Assembly: GCA_014529385.2 (NCBI GenBank)
Contig: CM043966.1
Span: forward strand, 103,489,087-103,553,086
Length of the DNA stretch: 64,000 bases
DNA from: Adiantum capillus-veneris
Lineage: Eukaryota > Streptophyta > Polypodiopsida > Polypodiales > Pteridaceae
Reading direction: 5' to 3'
The position numbers were made by a program, and so were the translations under genes. The notes below the pieces were generated by a model. It had not been told where the DNA came from, did no database searches, and saw only the letters and a program-made list of their open reading frames with translations. Position 1 is the stretch's first letter; every line of letters starts with the position of its first letter. This document shows positions 1 through 13,079 of the stretch, one piece after another.

Positions 1-1
1 A

Positions 2-511
2 GATGATCAAGAAGCATGGATGGATCGACTTCTTACCTTAGCTGAGCTTCAACGGAAAAGAGAAGCACCATACAAGTGCTACAAGAGAAAATCTACATAG
101 GTGAAGGAGAAGCTTGACAAGAAACTAAAGGACAAAGGAATCAATGAAGGAGATCTTATGCTAAGGTATGACAATTGACTCGATAATTTTTTTGATGCCC
201 AATTTGAAACTAGATGGAAAGGGCCATACATAGTCAAGAATGCTTTCAACTCAAGTTACTATCAGCTTATGGACTTGAATGGGAAATAACACTCCATGAA
301 GGTAAACTTGTATCGCTTGAATCCCTCTTTGAGTCGCCTTCTACCAAAGGATCTACCAGAGATCTATCAAAAGATATCAATCTCATGTAAGTATTGTTCC
401 ATGAAGCATGAGTGTAACTCGAGCCAAAATGCCGAGGGGCCAAACAATGAAGACCTTGTCAAGGACTCTAAAGCACTCTCTTTGGAAAATATGCTTTATG
501 ATGGTACATGA
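2..511 (+). pseudogene. Ty3/gypsy integrase C-terminal remnant
   Basis: This is the last part of a Ty3/gypsy integrase, cut by the window start. One reading frame runs through the whole stretch and contains the GPY/F-type core (ETRWKGPYIVK, about nt 206-240) followed by YYQL and then LYRLNP, the usual end of an integrase C-terminal domain. In-frame stops at 98-100, 176-178 and 287-289 show that it is dead. It lies immediately upstream of a polypurine tract and an LTR in the same orientation, so it is the pol end of that element. The lineage is probably Tat/Athila-like, which is inference. Confidence 0.8.
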
Positions 512-525
512 AAATACCATCATCC

Positions 526-538
526 TGGGGGAGGGCTA
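526..538 (+). other. polypurine tract
   Basis: A purine-rich run (TGGGGGAGGGC) sits just before the TGATAGCC start of the LTR and after the integrase end. This is the expected place for the plus-strand primer of an LTR retrotransposon. Confidence 0.65.
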
Positions 539-539
539 A

Positions 540-2624
540 TGATAGCCATTTTTTGGCTATTCAAAATTGCCATTGTGGGCTACTTCACCCTATCAAATCA
601 CTCAAACGCTGTGGTTATCCTCACCCTTTCATTGTACATAGGTGTGTGTGAGTTAGGGGGATTTTCCCATATTTCCTTAAAAAACCCTCAATTAGCTAGT
701 CATTGCGCAAGTTGAGCCAAAAAAAATATTATTATGGCCTCTTTGTGTGTAAATATTTTATTGTATATAGGGCCTAAATATAAGGATTCTTCATAGTTAT
801 TTAAATATTTTTACCTAGGTGTGTGTTATTTGTCTATGTATGCTATGTACATTGACTCACCATTACCACAATTTTTCTTTCCATTTTGCATACACTTTAT
901 TTCATATAGAAATATTTTCATGCAAGCTTCTCTTATTTTTGGTGTAACCACACCCCAACAAAAATCCAAAAAAATTAGTTTTATTTGTGTGTATATTTTT
1001 TCCCTTCCTACATCTATTCTCTTTTACTCTCATAAATTAGAACACCAAAAATATTCATCTTTTTATGGTAGCCCCATAATGAGAGAGATCTACTATTAAA
1101 GCTGACCCCTTTATATTTTTCCACGTATATTATTTATATTTTGACGTGAAAATATTTTTTAGACTCCTCAATATTTGATTTCCTTTGTTGTACTATTCAC
1201 TTATATCATGATCTCAATAGTATCTTCAATTACAGACCCACAAAATTAGGTCAAGGATACGCGGCATGCATGCATGCATTATGGAGGGCTCACTCTTGTA
1301 GGCATTCAAAAGAATCATCCAAAAAGAGACCCCACAAGGACTTTGTGTAGTGGAAAAAAACAGTCGGTTTTGCAAAAAAATTTAAGATCAGTAGCTCTCC
1401 GGATTTGAAAAGGTAATAAAGAAAAGAATTGTAGCTAATGAGCTGAAATTTTGCCTCAAAGTTTTTCATATTTTTTTTGAGCTACGAGCTGTGAGCTATG
1501 ATTTTATTGGTGGACCCCACTTTGCCCATGCCATGCAGCCACACTCCCTCTTCCACTTTATCATTTTCCTCTTTCACACACACTTCTCCACTCATCCTCC
1601 CCATCTCTCTCTTATCTTCTCTTTGCAACCTACTCACCTTCTCCTCAACCTTGAAGAATAAGAGAAACCATGGTGAAGTCATGCCTCCTGCACACACTTC
1701 CATTCCAAAAATGACCACCTAGTCTCATTTTTTCTCCTCCAAATTATCCATACCTAAAAAAACGACCACAAAATTCAGTCTCTTCTCTTGAAAGTTAGCA
1801 TCATGGTGATTGATTACTCACCTTCAATTACATTGGCTCCCAAGGAAGGTCAAGAGTGGAGAAAATACGTAACGTCAAAGCTAGTGGATGGTCAACAAGC
1901 ATCAAAATTGGCACTACTCAAGACACTTGGAGCATCAATATTGTAAGAAATCCATCTTTTCTTATTTCTTAAGAGTTTTTCTTCCTTATTTGTATCCTAC
2001 ATGGATACTCCCATTGTAAATATCCAATTTCTTTTATAATTAATAAAAAGGCTAACTCTACTAATCTACTAACACTAACCCACTATGAAAAGTCCTATCA
2101 CCTCCATTTCTCTCCTCTCTCTTTTGTTCATCTATCCCCACCAACTTCTTGATAATTTCAAGAAAAAGAAATTAGATAAATTGCTGAAAATTTAAGCCAA
2201 CCATGGTTAGAGGAGTATCCCTAGCCCTCAAAATTGCTATAAAAGGAGGGTGTAGCTAGCACAGAAAGGGAGAAGCCATAAGCAAGAGCGCTATGCTATA
2301 GTTGGAGAAGCCAAGATCAATCTCTTGAGAAAGAGCTCTTGAGTGGAATATCATTGGATTATGCACATGTATGTGTTGTATTAGGGGTGATTAGCAAGGG
2401 AGCTCTATGCCATTGTAAGAGAGAGTGATCATTTAATTGAGAGTAGGAAGCCTATCATTTCTCCTACTAGTGTAAGCCCAACGTTCGCTGAATCAAGGAG
2501 GGTGGATTTGGACTAAGCATGGATTTGTCTCTCCTTCAACGTGAATTCATGGACAACAATGATGTGTAAGTGTCTTGGTGCTTTATTTAAGTTCTTGATA
2601 GCTTGTATTCGAGTATTGTTATCA
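540..2624 (+). mobile_element. 3' LTR of Ty3/gypsy element
   Basis: The LTR starts TGATA directly after the polypurine tract and most likely ends TATCA at 2624, so its termini are short inverted repeats. That gives about 2.1 kb. It has no long reading frame. A TATA-type box lies at 2238. The 5' partner lies outside the window, so the end and the target duplication cannot be confirmed. Confidence 0.55.
2238..2245 (+). promoter_or_regulatory. TATA box in LTR
   Basis: TATAAAAG occurs in the last fifth of the LTR. It is followed by purine-rich leader-like sequence, consistent with the U3/R boundary of an LTR promoter. Confidence 0.45.
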
Positions 2625-2903
2625 ATCTAGCCATAAATCCCACATGATGTAAGAGGGTGACAAGGTGGAGAGGACTGCCCTAGCCTTAAGACAATGATTG
2701 GGGTGGCTTGTCTTGGATGTGTTGAGGTGTAATTTACTCAAGCTATGTTGAGAAAATGCTAATCTCACTTTGTTTGGTCATGACAAATTTGTAAGAAGGT
2801 ATTAGTGCAATAAGCACCTTTTTTTACCCCTTCTCTCTCTTTCTTACGTATAAATTTGTGTTTTTCTTGATCACTGTCGATACGTTTAAAAGCAACCCAA
2901 CCA

Positions 2904-2947
<44 letters not shown>

Positions 2948-3400
2948 ATATATATATATATATCTACGCGTCCTAGTTTGTATCCAAAACTAGGTGGTGC
3001 CCCAAATTTGTGTAGGGTTAGGTTACGGGTTTGTGTGTGTGTTTGTTGGTTTTTTTCCAACCCTAGCCCAATTGAGAAGCATGGGAGCCTAGAGGGGTGC
3101 TAGAGGCCACTCTTCTTGTTGCCTGCCCCGGACGGCTTCACCACTACTGTATAATCAAACTCTAGAATTATGATAAACCATTGTACAATGCGTTCGGTAT
3201 TGCATGGTTTGTTTACAAGAAGGTATAGAGGGCTTGATGATCACTGGAAAACACAAACTAATTTGCAAGGAGATAATGCCAAAAAAAACTTAACTGCATA
3301 TATCATCCCTAGCCATTCCCTCTCAGTGGTTGTGTAGTTCTTTTTAGCACTGTTAAGCTATTTGTTGGCATAACAGACTAGGAAATCCATATTTCGTTGT
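2625..3400. other. intergenic repeat debris with microsatellite
   Basis: I see no gene here. The stretch holds a compound microsatellite and T-rich spacer between the LTR and the minus-strand pol relic. Confidence 0.5.
2903..2965. repeat. compound microsatellite (CT)n(CTAT)n(TA)n
   Basis: A CT run passes into about seven CTAT units and then a TA run of about nine units. This is plain simple-sequence DNA. Confidence 0.95.
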
Positions 3401-3404
3401 CCCG

Positions 3405-5940
3405 GATGAGCCTAGATGCATCCTATAGAAAATGCCAAAGCATCGATATGAACATGAAAGATATTTTCCCAATTTGGTGCTTCTAATATGGGAGCGAATA
3501 TGAGTGCTTTGTTCAACTTTTGAAAAGACTCTTCACACTTGATCGTCCATTCAAAGACTACTATAAGTCTATATAGGGGTTGAGCAATGACTGCATACAT
3601 GTATATGAACCTCTTGTAATAACCACGATGTCCCATAAAGCATTATACCTGCTTTGTGTTGTTTGGTCTAGCATCTTTAAAATTATTTTTATCTTATTCA
3701 AATCCATAGATTTTCCATTTTCTAAGACAATATGTTCCAAGATTCTACCTTGTCTAGCCATGAATATGCACTTTTTTGGGTTAAGGTAGATCCTATACGT
3801 CTTGCACTTCCTGATTACTTTTTATGAGGTGTTCCATATGTTCACATCTCAAGAGAGAGTGTACACATAGATCATCCATATATATTTGCAAGAATATCAT
3901 CAAGTATTCTTTAAAAGCATGTGCCATTAATCTCTAGAATGTTGTCGGGGCATTATTCAATCCAAAGGGCATGACTTTGTACGCATATATACCCCATTTT
4001 AAGGAAAAATCAATCTATATTGATCTTCAGGAGCGATTGCAAGTTGGTTGTAGCCAGAGAATCTATCTCAGAAGGAATATGCCCGCTTGTGTGCCACTTG
4101 TTCAAGAACATAGCCAGTGATAAGTAAGTAATAAATTGTCCCTTATTATGGCTGCATTAACCTTCTTGAGATTGACACACACTCTAAGTTTACCAATCTT
4201 CTTGGGCACTACCACAATTGGAGATACCCAGTCATTGTGTACTATCTTATAGATGAACTCAACTTCCTTCAGTTTATCAATCTCTTCCTTAATGCGCTTA
4301 GCAAATGTATCATTATACGTGTACAGTCTCCATTGGCTAGGCTTTGCATCGGGTTTTAATGGGATCGTGTGTTGGTATATTGTTGTGTCTACTCCGTTTA
4401 TGTCTTTATATGACCAAGAGAATACGTCCTTGTACTCCTTGAGAAGACTTACAAGATTCTCTTCTTCTTCTTGACTCAGATCAGTTGCTATATAGACTGG
4501 CCTTAACTCTTCTCCTAGATCTTCCAAGTCTATCTTTTTTGCATCCTTTGGCCCTTCATATGACTCCTTGTCATTTTGCTCTCATATGGGTTGTGTCATC
4601 ACTACATTTCTGTCGTGGATAGTCAATTTCTTGTAGTGGGAAGGCACACTCATTTTTCCATTATGTTTCTCACCCTCTTCTCCATTTTCTATTTTTGTTG
4701 TTCATACTTCCCTCATAGTTTTCTTGAGATCTCTATATTTAATCTTTCTCTCAACCTTGTTCCATTTAGTTTCTCCAAACTCGTTTAGTCCTGGCTCTTT
4801 TAATTTCTTGGGTTTTGTTTCAATTTCATACTTTCAAGTTTTTTTTTAGGTTCCTTATATATCTTGTGTCTTTGGATCTTGAGATCTAGAGAATTACCCT
4901 AAAACTTTGTCTATAACACAATCTTCACCTTTTACAAACATCAAGATTTGTGTTTTGCCTCTTATTCTTGGCGTTGGATTCTCTCTAGCCCTGCGCTCAG
5001 TTCTCCCTCCCTTATAGCATTGTTGATGTTTAGGTTTTTGTTTTGAAAAGTCATAGAACCTAGCATCCACTATTGTTTCCTCTTGTTCATGGTATTCATT
5101 ATCTATGTCCTCATCTTGCTCAAAATTCTTTGGATTGTGGTAAAAAAATCCTCTTCATTCACTAGTTCATATTTTCTCAATTTTCCAGACACTAATTCCA
5201 CATATTTCCCATTTACCAGCTTAACCATATAGTATGGAACCACTTCATAGCCATCTTTGTTGCAAAAATTTGTTATGAGACCATCCAAGCACACATATCC
5301 AAGTTTGTTAGAATATACGTCCATTCTAAAGGCCCTAGAGTTTCTTTAGGGAAGGGTTGAAGAAGGTATTACTTATTCTCAATTTCCCTTTCTAGAATGC
5401 ACTCTTCTCATTTTAAGCTTCCACAATGTGATGCTTCACACATCCATTAGCTCCTTTAGTTTACCTAACCAAGCTAGAAGCTCAGATTCTACTAATGTAG
5501 TTGAATCAAAATCTTCAATTGGGGTTTGGTTCACATCTTTGTGACTATGGTCTTTAAGGTTTATACGCGTTGTGGTTTCCATGTGCTTGAGGTATATATA
5601 ATCATATCACTAATCTTGGACCATCTTCAATTGTCATATGACTGGTCATCCAAGTATTATGTCGTAGTTTTCTTTCTTGCCAAAATCTACTATAGCAAAG
5701 GTATGCTCATACTCAATTCCACAAGAAGTAAAAATTACCTTCTCTAGAAGCCCTAGGGATTTCTCCATATAACCATTGCTAATTTCAATTTCATCCTTGT
5801 GGCCCTCAAGGCAAGTTTTCCCCATTTCTTCCATATCTCTTTGGTTGCAATAGCCACACCCCCTCCACCGTCAAGAATTGCCATGGTTGTAACACCTTGA
5901 AACTCAATGGGAAGCGTAGTATTTCCATCCTCACCTTCAT
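3405..5940 (-). pseudogene. Ty3/gypsy pol relic (protease, RT, RNase H)
   Basis: Read on the minus strand this is a decayed pol in the usual order. The protease (5940-5640) has AILDGG at the active site and ends DFGKKENYDIILG. An RT N-terminal block (4527-4102) has WVSPIVVVPKK-GKLRVCVNLKKVNAA. An RT palm block near 3990-3880 has VMPFGLNNAP but no clear YxDD. A block with CIFMARQGR and HIV follows near 3780-3690, then the RNase H approach (3636-3412: GYYKRFI, FEWTIKCEESFQKL, HVHIDA). Frameshifts and stops separate the blocks. The DGG protease site and the block order suggest a Tat-type element (inference). No gag precedes it: at 5944 a different LTR begins. Confidence 0.8.
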
Positions 5941-5943
5941 TAT

Positions 5944-7425
5944 TGTCATAAAATATAATATGTACACAATCTAAATAATTTTCTCATATTAAATTGATCA
6001 TTTAATGTGGGAGAATAAACGGGAACAAGGGTAAAAATATAGACATGTGCTTATAGAGCTATCTCAACATGGGGAAAATGCTAAAGGGGTCCAAATGAGG
6101 GATGGTTTGTCAAAGAGCAAGGTTAACTAATGTAGACCTCCAAATGCTAGTGTTAAAAGTCCTTTGACCTTAGGCAAGCTGGGGCTGAGCTTGGGTGGGA
6201 ACCGGAACCAAGCTTGAGGTGCTTGTCATGCTTGGTACGTGAGGCTAAGGTGCTTGAGGTGCTTGTCATTCTTGGGGAGTAAGGTGCTTGAGAAGCTTCC
6301 CATGCATGGGGGGTAAGGTGCTTGAGGGGCTTGAGTAAAAAATAGACCCAACAAAGGAGGGGGAAAGCCCCAAAGTTAGGGGAATCTTTGACTTAACCTC
6401 TCACTCACCCAAAGGGCACTCCCTTTCTCAAGGGGCACAGGGTCACATGTTAGGCTCTCCCTATGCTTAGCCACATGGTGTGCTTGAATCCTATTGTCTA
6501 GGATAAAGAGAAGTACAATGAGCTTCTAGTTTAATGCAACAAATATCTAGATATTTTTAAGCTCTCTCTCTCAAAGGGATAAGGAGGACACTTGTCCAAA
6601 GACTACCCATGTTTCTTGAAATGCATTGTGCTTGTTGTTGGCTAGGCTTAGAGGGGTCCAATGAGCTTCAAGCTTGAGCTACAAGGAGGGGTTGACCAAG
6701 CAAGGGGTGTATTTGGGGGTTTACACCCTCTCACACACTCATTTTTTAGACATTCTCACTTGGTGAAAGTGCAAGAACTCCATCTCCTTCTCTAAGCTTG
6801 TTGAGAAGTTGAGAGCCTACACCACTACTCTTGACTGTGGAATGCAAATCCAACCAAGATCCATGCTTCAATATTTAATCTTTCCATCTTCTCCATCTTC
6901 ATTACTATGCTATGCTAAACAAGAAGAGTGATGATAAGTGAGAAACTATTTTTTTCTCCTATGAATGTTTCTTCTTTTCTCTATCCTCACTCCGTTCTAG
7001 CTCTCTCCACCTTTCAAGGTGTTGGAGGCTTTGGGATTGAGACCGGGGATGGTTAATGATTTTTACAAAGTCTATGTTATGCTCGTGATGCATGAAGCTT
7101 TCCATCTTCAATGTGTCACCTAGATCACAAGGAACACAAAGATTGTATTGTACCAGGTCGCACTTTATGGGAGAATCTAAAATACAAAATCCTATTGGAG
7201 GGGGGAACGGCTCCACATAAATCTAGTTCTCAACTGTTGTCAAGTTCTCTAAACTCTATCTCTTGCAAAAGTATTGTTCATGCCAAGATAATTAAGTATA
7301 ATGGTTATGTTGCTACCTCTAATTAATTTCACCCTCTATGTTCTCAAAGTAGTCTCATAAAAATTCTCACTATAGTTCTCTTAATTCCACTAACCTCAAT
7401 GTTCATAGGCCATTTCCATTATGCT
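5944..7425 (+). mobile_element. chromovirus-type LTR (solo or remnant)
   Basis: This is homologous to the LTR at 8224-9820 but in the opposite orientation. It starts TGTCATAAAAT at 5944 and carries the shared AT-rich block around TTAAATTGATCATTTAA near 5990. It also shares the block around 6970-7220 whose minus strand reads like 8407-8640. The right end is uncertain, near 7425, where CCATTA is followed by only a very degenerate primer-site-like stretch. It abuts the pol relic, so it probably inserted into or recombined with it. Confidence 0.6.
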
Positions 7426-8223
7426 ATACTCTCCTAGCTTGCTTAAGGGTATTGATTGTATGTTTAACTGAGGCTATTCTAGGCCAGAGTTGTAACTCGA
7501 GGCGTGCACTATGTAATCATGTTAATGTATGATGTGAGTTCAAAAGGAGGGGATTACAAAAACAATTTAGGCAATTTAGCAAAGATGCATTAAAATAAGA
7601 GGTTTTTGTATTCAATTTTGGAAAAAAATCCTAGAATAAGGGGTCATTTTATTCATTCAAACATGTTAAAAGAGGGATTTTTTTAATACCTTGCAAATGC
7701 ACTTTATATAGGGGGGTACTGAACGGTGAACCCCCCAAGAGTTGTAACCTCCATCCAAGCCTCTAGTTTTTTGCCGCTAGCTCTAGCAAAGCTTGCGTTG
7801 TTTGGATCATCTTCTAGCACATCTTTAGCCTTTTCTTTTCCAACTCATCGTATGGATACATCTCTTACATGCACTGATACCTCAATAACAATTTAGAAAC
7901 TACTTGTAAAGACATTAACTAAGGTTGTGACTTTGGGATATAAGGGTGTATTTACACCATTGTTTTGTAACAAGTTAACGAACTATCATATGAAGGGGAA
8001 AGGACACTTTTTGGTTCGATAGACTGACAGTTGGGCAATTGAAGGGTTTTTTTGTAGTTCAACTACGCCCCGATGCTTGTAATCTATGTGTGTTATGCGA
8101 GAATGAATAATAGAATTATGTTCTTCTGTCTATCCACAATATTCTTCATTGATTCTATCTATGTACCATATACATGTGGTAGTGATGTGTGTGACCACAC
8201 TAGGACCACCGGGGCATTTTTTC
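7426..8223. other. no recognisable gene
   Basis: AT-rich sequence lies between two oppositely oriented LTRs of one family. I could not assign any coding or structural feature. Confidence 0.4.
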
Positions 8224-9820
8224 TGTAACATTTAATGGCCTAATAACTTGTGTGTAGCGGAAATGAGCATGAACATAGTGGGCATTTCATTAGAATAGAT
8301 TCCTAATGAGAATTACAAGAGTGCTTGGGTGGAGAGAGCAACAAAAAGCATAACACCTAGTTAGATAGCATCGACAATACTTTCAAAAGAGAGAGAAATT
8401 AAGATAATGACAACAGTTGAGGACCGGATTTGCATGGAGCCGGTCCCCCCTCCAAAAGGCTTTGTATTATGGTTTCTCCCATTAAGAAAGACATTGTACA
8501 ATACAATTCTTTGTGTTCCTTCAAGACTAGCTAGTGAAATGAAGATAAAAGCTTCATGCACTAAGCAAACACTTAGCAAACACAACTTGAATTATCCCCG
8601 TTCTCAGACCCAAGACCTCACACACCTTCGAAGATAGTGAGGGCTAGCAGGGTATGAGAGTAGATTGAGAGGAAGAAGGAGTATCTTACGAGAAAGATGT
8701 ACATCTCCTCACATAATCACTCATATTAGCATAGATTAGCTTAGTAATTAGCTTGGTAGAGAAGATGAACATGCATTGAAGCTTGGCTCTTGGTTGGATT
8801 TGCATCCACCTGACAAGAGTGTGTTGATGTAGGCTTCTATCTCACAAGCTTGGAGTAGGTGATGAGTTCTCCATTAAAGCTTGGGAAGAGATAGTCTTCT
8901 CTTTCTTCACACATGAGATTGTGTGAGTGTGTGTGTGATAATGCCTTGCAAAAATCAGCCCCCTCTCTCTCTTGGGCTAGCCCCCTTGCTATTTGCTCTT
9001 GCAGGCTCCCTATTGGACAATGCCATCATCCAATGGCTATTAAGCAGCATAAGTGATAGCCTTCTGACATGTGTCCCCCTTTCCCCTTTTGTGAGAGCTT
9101 AATCAATTAAACTTAATTGATTTAAATGAATTAAATCCCCATTGGACCTTTCCCCCTTCTGACCAATAGGAATTAAGTAGCCCATTGGGCTGCTCAATTC
9201 CTATTGGACCCCTTCTCAGGCTATCCAATAATCATCCAGGAGACTTAATGTTCATTGGTTCTTTTATTAAGTGTTTAAAAGTAATTAGGCTGAATTTATT
9301 CTAGCCTAATTCTCATTGGTCCACTTCAAGGGTCATCCAATAGAAATTGGGCATACCTTGTGGGCATCTGGCCTAGGGAGCTGACATGTGTCCCTCATTC
9401 CCTTTGTGTAAAGGGGGCTTGTGTGTGTGTGTGTGTGGCTTTCTCTCTCATCCCCTACCTTTAGGGCTTGCCCCCTCATGTGTAGGGATGTGTGTTGACT
9501 TTGGAGAGCACACAAAGCATCCAATTCCCCCTAAGCTTTAACCACCCTTTGGACACAACCTTTGAATTTTGGAACCTTAGCATTTTGGAAGTCTTAATGG
9601 GCTGAACCTTAAGGTCTTTTTAGCCCATTGTTGTACATGGATCTTTTGCAGATGGCCCCCCCTTTGGATCCCTATTTTCCCTCCTTTGGATCCCTACTGT
9701 GGCCAGTCTGCTAGCTTAACCAATATTCTAGCCTTTTCTCCCCTGGCACTTCCCCACATTAAATGATCAGTTTAATATGAGAAAATCATTTAGGAGAATT
9801 AGATATTGATTATTATGACA
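8224..9820 (-). mobile_element. 3' LTR of chromovirus relic
   Basis: On the minus strand this runs from TGTCATAATAATC (9820) to ...GTTACA (8224), about 1.6 kb. A purine-rich tract lies directly outside the 9820 end, which sets the orientation. It shares sequence with the LTR copies at 5944-7425 and 14970-15520 and with the fragment at 63761. It contains a GT run at 9421-9438. Confidence 0.7.
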
Positions 9821-9836
9821 TTACCTCTCTCTTGAA
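9821..9836 (-). other. polypurine tract
   Basis: The minus strand reads TTTCAAGAGAGAGGTAA immediately before the TGTCATAA start of the LTR, a typical plus-strand primer site. Confidence 0.6.
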
Positions 9837-10200
9837 ATCATAGTCATCCTCGACTATGGTGTAGAGAAGATAAAGCATATTCATGATGAGTCCTTTTCTT
9901 AGCGGGTAGAGGATCCCTATGTTACCCTACGACATCATTCCACAATGGATGACTAGTCCATTTGGCGCTTGAGAGCCTGAGGTTGCCGCAAGCATGTCTG
10001 CACATTAGTCCTATCAGTCTTCCATGGTAGAGTGACAAGCTCTACTTGGTGTTTGGGAGACGTCGTCTCCGCAAACTTGATCTAAGCATGCATACTACTT
10101 CATTTTTGTGCACAATAAAGAAAAAGAAAGTCTTATAAGACAAAAACTTTGTTCATTTTAAACATTTTGTACATTTTCTTACTCATTGGGAAGCATTGTA
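9837..10200. other. 3' untranslated internal region of chromovirus
   Basis: This is non-coding DNA between the end of the chromodomain and the polypurine tract. I see nothing else in it. Confidence 0.45.
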
Positions 10201-11490
10201 AGCATTGACAAGGTTTAGGTTATCCTTTAATTGTATGCCTTGCATCCATCTAGCATCTTCAAAAGGATAATTCTTAAACTTAATAAGATATCGTCAGATA
10301 GTCTTACCACCTCTTAGCACCTTGTCTTCATGTCGGAGAATGGACTCGGGCTGCAGCACCTCCTCTTCGTCCTCAATCTCCGGCGGGTCTTCAATAGTTG
10401 GTTCTTGAGGTGTCTCTCCTTTGTAAGGATTTAATCGGCTCACATGGAAAGCATTGTGTATGAGCCAATGATTGGGAAACTTGAGTTGATAGGCCATCTC
10501 ATTGATTGGCGTAAGAATCTGAAAGGGACCATAGTATCTTTTTGCTAGTTTAGCATAGTACTTTTGGTGGCCCGTAGGATTCTTGCCCGTCGTGTGCCTT
10601 AATCGAGCCTTGGGAAACTTTAACAAGACCCAATCATTTTCTTTAAAGGCTTGGGCTCTTCTGTGCTTGTCAGCAGCAGCCTTTTGCCTTTGCTGTGAGA
10701 TAGAGATAGCATCCTTAATCTTTTGGAAATATTATTGTAGGTATCGGCTATACTCATCTGCAACGAAGATCTTCCCATGTAGCTTAAGTAGCAAGGGACT
10801 TTTTTATCTTCCCTCAATTACCTCGAAAGGTGCTTTTCCCGTGGAAGTATGTACAGTGTTATTGTAAGCATACTCCACTAAGGGTAAGTACTTCTCCCAT
10901 TGGGATCTTTGATCTACTTCCGTTACATAGGATTTTAGTAGATCGAGAATGGTTAGGTTAGCTATTTCACTTTGGCCATCCGTTTGTGGATGATAGGCCG
11001 AAGAGAAGTTTAGCCTTGTCCCTAAATTCTCAAAGAGACCCTTCCAGAAATTACTGGTCATTCTAGGATCTCTATCCGACACTATGGACATTGGCAGGCC
11101 ATGGTACTTGAAAATTTGTGAAATGAAGAGGGTTGCCATTTGATGGGATTTGATAGTCTTTTTGACAGGTATAAAATGAGCTTGTTTACTGAACCTGTAT
11201 ACTATCGTCCATATTCCCGTATTCCCATGGATAGACTTAGGCAATCCAAAGATAAAATCCATGGATATGCTCTCCCATGGTGAATTAGGGATTGTCAAGG
11301 GTTGATGCAATCCAAGTTGCTTCCCTCTATCAAATTTTGTCTTTTGGCATACCACACATTTAGCAACATACTCTTGTATGTTCACTTTCATGGTAGGCCA
11401 ATAGAAATATGTTTCAATTCCCTTTAAGGTAGACTGAATCCCTCTATGCCCCGAATAAGGTGGAGCATGAGATTCATACATTACTTTCTC
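10200..11490 (-). pseudogene. chromovirus integrase with chromodomain
   Basis: On the minus strand 11481-10804 is an open integrase core of about 225 codons. It has the HHCC finger (SHAPPYSGHRG ... CVVCQ) and all three catalytic acids in context (SMDFIFGLP, VSDRDPRMTS, DGQSEIANLT). It ends NNTVHTSTGKAPFEV. Frameshifts near 10810 and 10620 lead to the C-terminal part (RYYGPFQIL, HNAFHVSRLNPY). A chromodomain follows (LQPESILRHEDKV, then YLIKFKNYPFEDARWM near 10290-10205 in another frame). A C-terminal chromodomain defines chromoviruses and is known to target integration to modified chromatin. Frameshifts make it non-functional. Confidence 0.9.
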
Positions 11491-12093
11491 ACGTAGTGAG
11501 TTAGTAACGGCAAAAAGATACTATGGTCCCTTTCAGATTCTCTTAACGGCAGTTCCCTGTCCCTGTACTTTATTATTCTCTTCAAATACTGTTAGGTCTA
11601 TATCCCCTGACACTATGGAGATCCTGCTGGCTTTGGCCATGGAGTTGAAGATGAATGAATTGGGAAAAGGAGAGACTTTGGGGTCATTTGCAAGTTCTTG
11701 ACTGTTGAATTTCTTGTTTAGATTGCTGCTCGTTCTTGTTGTGGTGCCAAAAAAGTCACAACCTAGAAGAAGAATGTGTTCAGGGTTCTATTTGTTTTCA
11801 AGTTTCGATCTGTTAATTTTTAGATCCCTGACAACATGCAGATAGTAGTTTGGAATCTACAGCTTGCTATTTGCAGTCTGTACTTTTAGGCAATGTGCAG
11901 TCTACAGTTTGGATTTTGCAGTTTGCAATTCAACTGTTTACATATTGCAGACTATAGCATTCCAATTTGCAAAATGTAGTTTCAGTCTTTTAGTTTCCAA
12001 AAGCTGTTTCAGATATTTCAATTTTCAATGCAGTTTATGCAGTTTTAGAGTTTAAGAGGTACAAATGCTCTCTATTATTTTGATGTGTGATTA
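11491..12093. other. internal spacer with TGCAGT-rich stretch
   Basis: No convincing gene. From about 11840 to 12050 a short motif of the type TTTGCAGT or TGCAGTTT recurs many times in degenerate form, giving a low-complexity look. Confidence 0.4.
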
Positions 12094-12474
12094 ATGGCAA
12101 AGAAGAAGAAGACAAAGTGTGCAATATGTCAAAAGTATGAGCACCCACAAAGGAATGCCCTTACATGTGCAAGCCCTATCAAAAGGAAGATGTATGTGTT
12201 AAATACTCTATGCATAAACTGTGCATGAAGTTGTATCGGATTGTCGGATCTTTTCGAGATGCTTCCGATCATAAAGAACTATGTGATGCACAAGAGGATT
12301 TGGATGATTTTTCAAATCTTCTTGACAAGGCAAAAGACTGGCATGAAGGTCGTTAAGGAAAAAAAAGAAAGTCAGAGGGATTCTCGAGTAGTCTTTGGAA
12401 AATGGCTTTCAAAATTTCTTGAAGGTGCATGGGATGGCTTTAGGATGACTTTTGGAGTGGCCTTGGGAAGGTGA
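12094..12474 (+). pseudogene. unrecognised short reading frame with Cys pairs
   Basis: From ATG 12094 the frame encodes a lysine-rich start and CAICQ, then more cysteines, and reaches TGA at 12226-12228. The same frame is open again to 12474. A second frame (12165-12356) encodes an acidic stretch. I do not recognise it. The cysteine spacing is only vaguely zinc-ribbon-like. It could be chance. Confidence 0.2.
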
Positions 12475-12489
12475 CTTGCAAGAGCCCAT

Positions 12490-12900
12490 AAAGGGCCCTT
12501 TTTTTCATGGGATACCTATAGTCTTTTAGAGTTCTTATGAGAATTTCTTTCTCTTCTTGAGACAAATATGTAGCTATGTAGGCTGGTTTTCGTTCCTCCC
12601 TAGGACCTGCTAGGTCAATCTTCTTGGCATTTTTTGGGACTTCATAGGATTTCCCTAGTCACTTAGGCTGTCTCATTGAGTATTTGTCAGAGATTATATC
12701 CTTGATGCAATCCTCAACATCAACCATCACAAAAAAAATTAATTCTCTTCTATTTTTGGTACAATATGTTTCCTTTTGAGTTTATTATCTTGTTTCTTTT
12801 AATATCTTTGTTTTCATCTTTGATGCTAGTTAGAGCTCAAAACATTTATTCTCCCCTCCCTGTAGCAATAGCTTTTCTCTTACGTGCTCCTTTTTCAAGT
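12490..12900 (-). pseudogene. gypsy pol fragment (region before RT)
   Basis: The minus-strand translation gives KIDLAGPREERKPAYIATYLSQEEKEILI followed by LKDYR. This matches the same region of the 3.4-5.9 kb relic (LGEELRPVYIATDLSQEEEENLVSLLKEYK). It is a second Tat-like pol fragment, truncated before the RT core and interrupted by stops. Confidence 0.65.
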
Positions 12901-13079
12901 TGGATTCCTCTTGGGTAAGAGTTTTCTTCTCTAACTCATCCTCCATAGCATCATAATAGTGATCGTAGAAAACTTCTCATCCAACAGTACAATAGTTACC
13001 ATCTGGATGGGAACAATGTTATAGCTTTCTTCATTGCAAAATAAGGCTGGGGTGGACTCATGACACCAATGTCAACCTT

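Noticed and set aside
1260-1280. GCATGCATGCATGCATT as a regulatory site
   Set aside because: Short simple palindromic repeat in AT-rich LTR DNA, with nothing linking it to a function.
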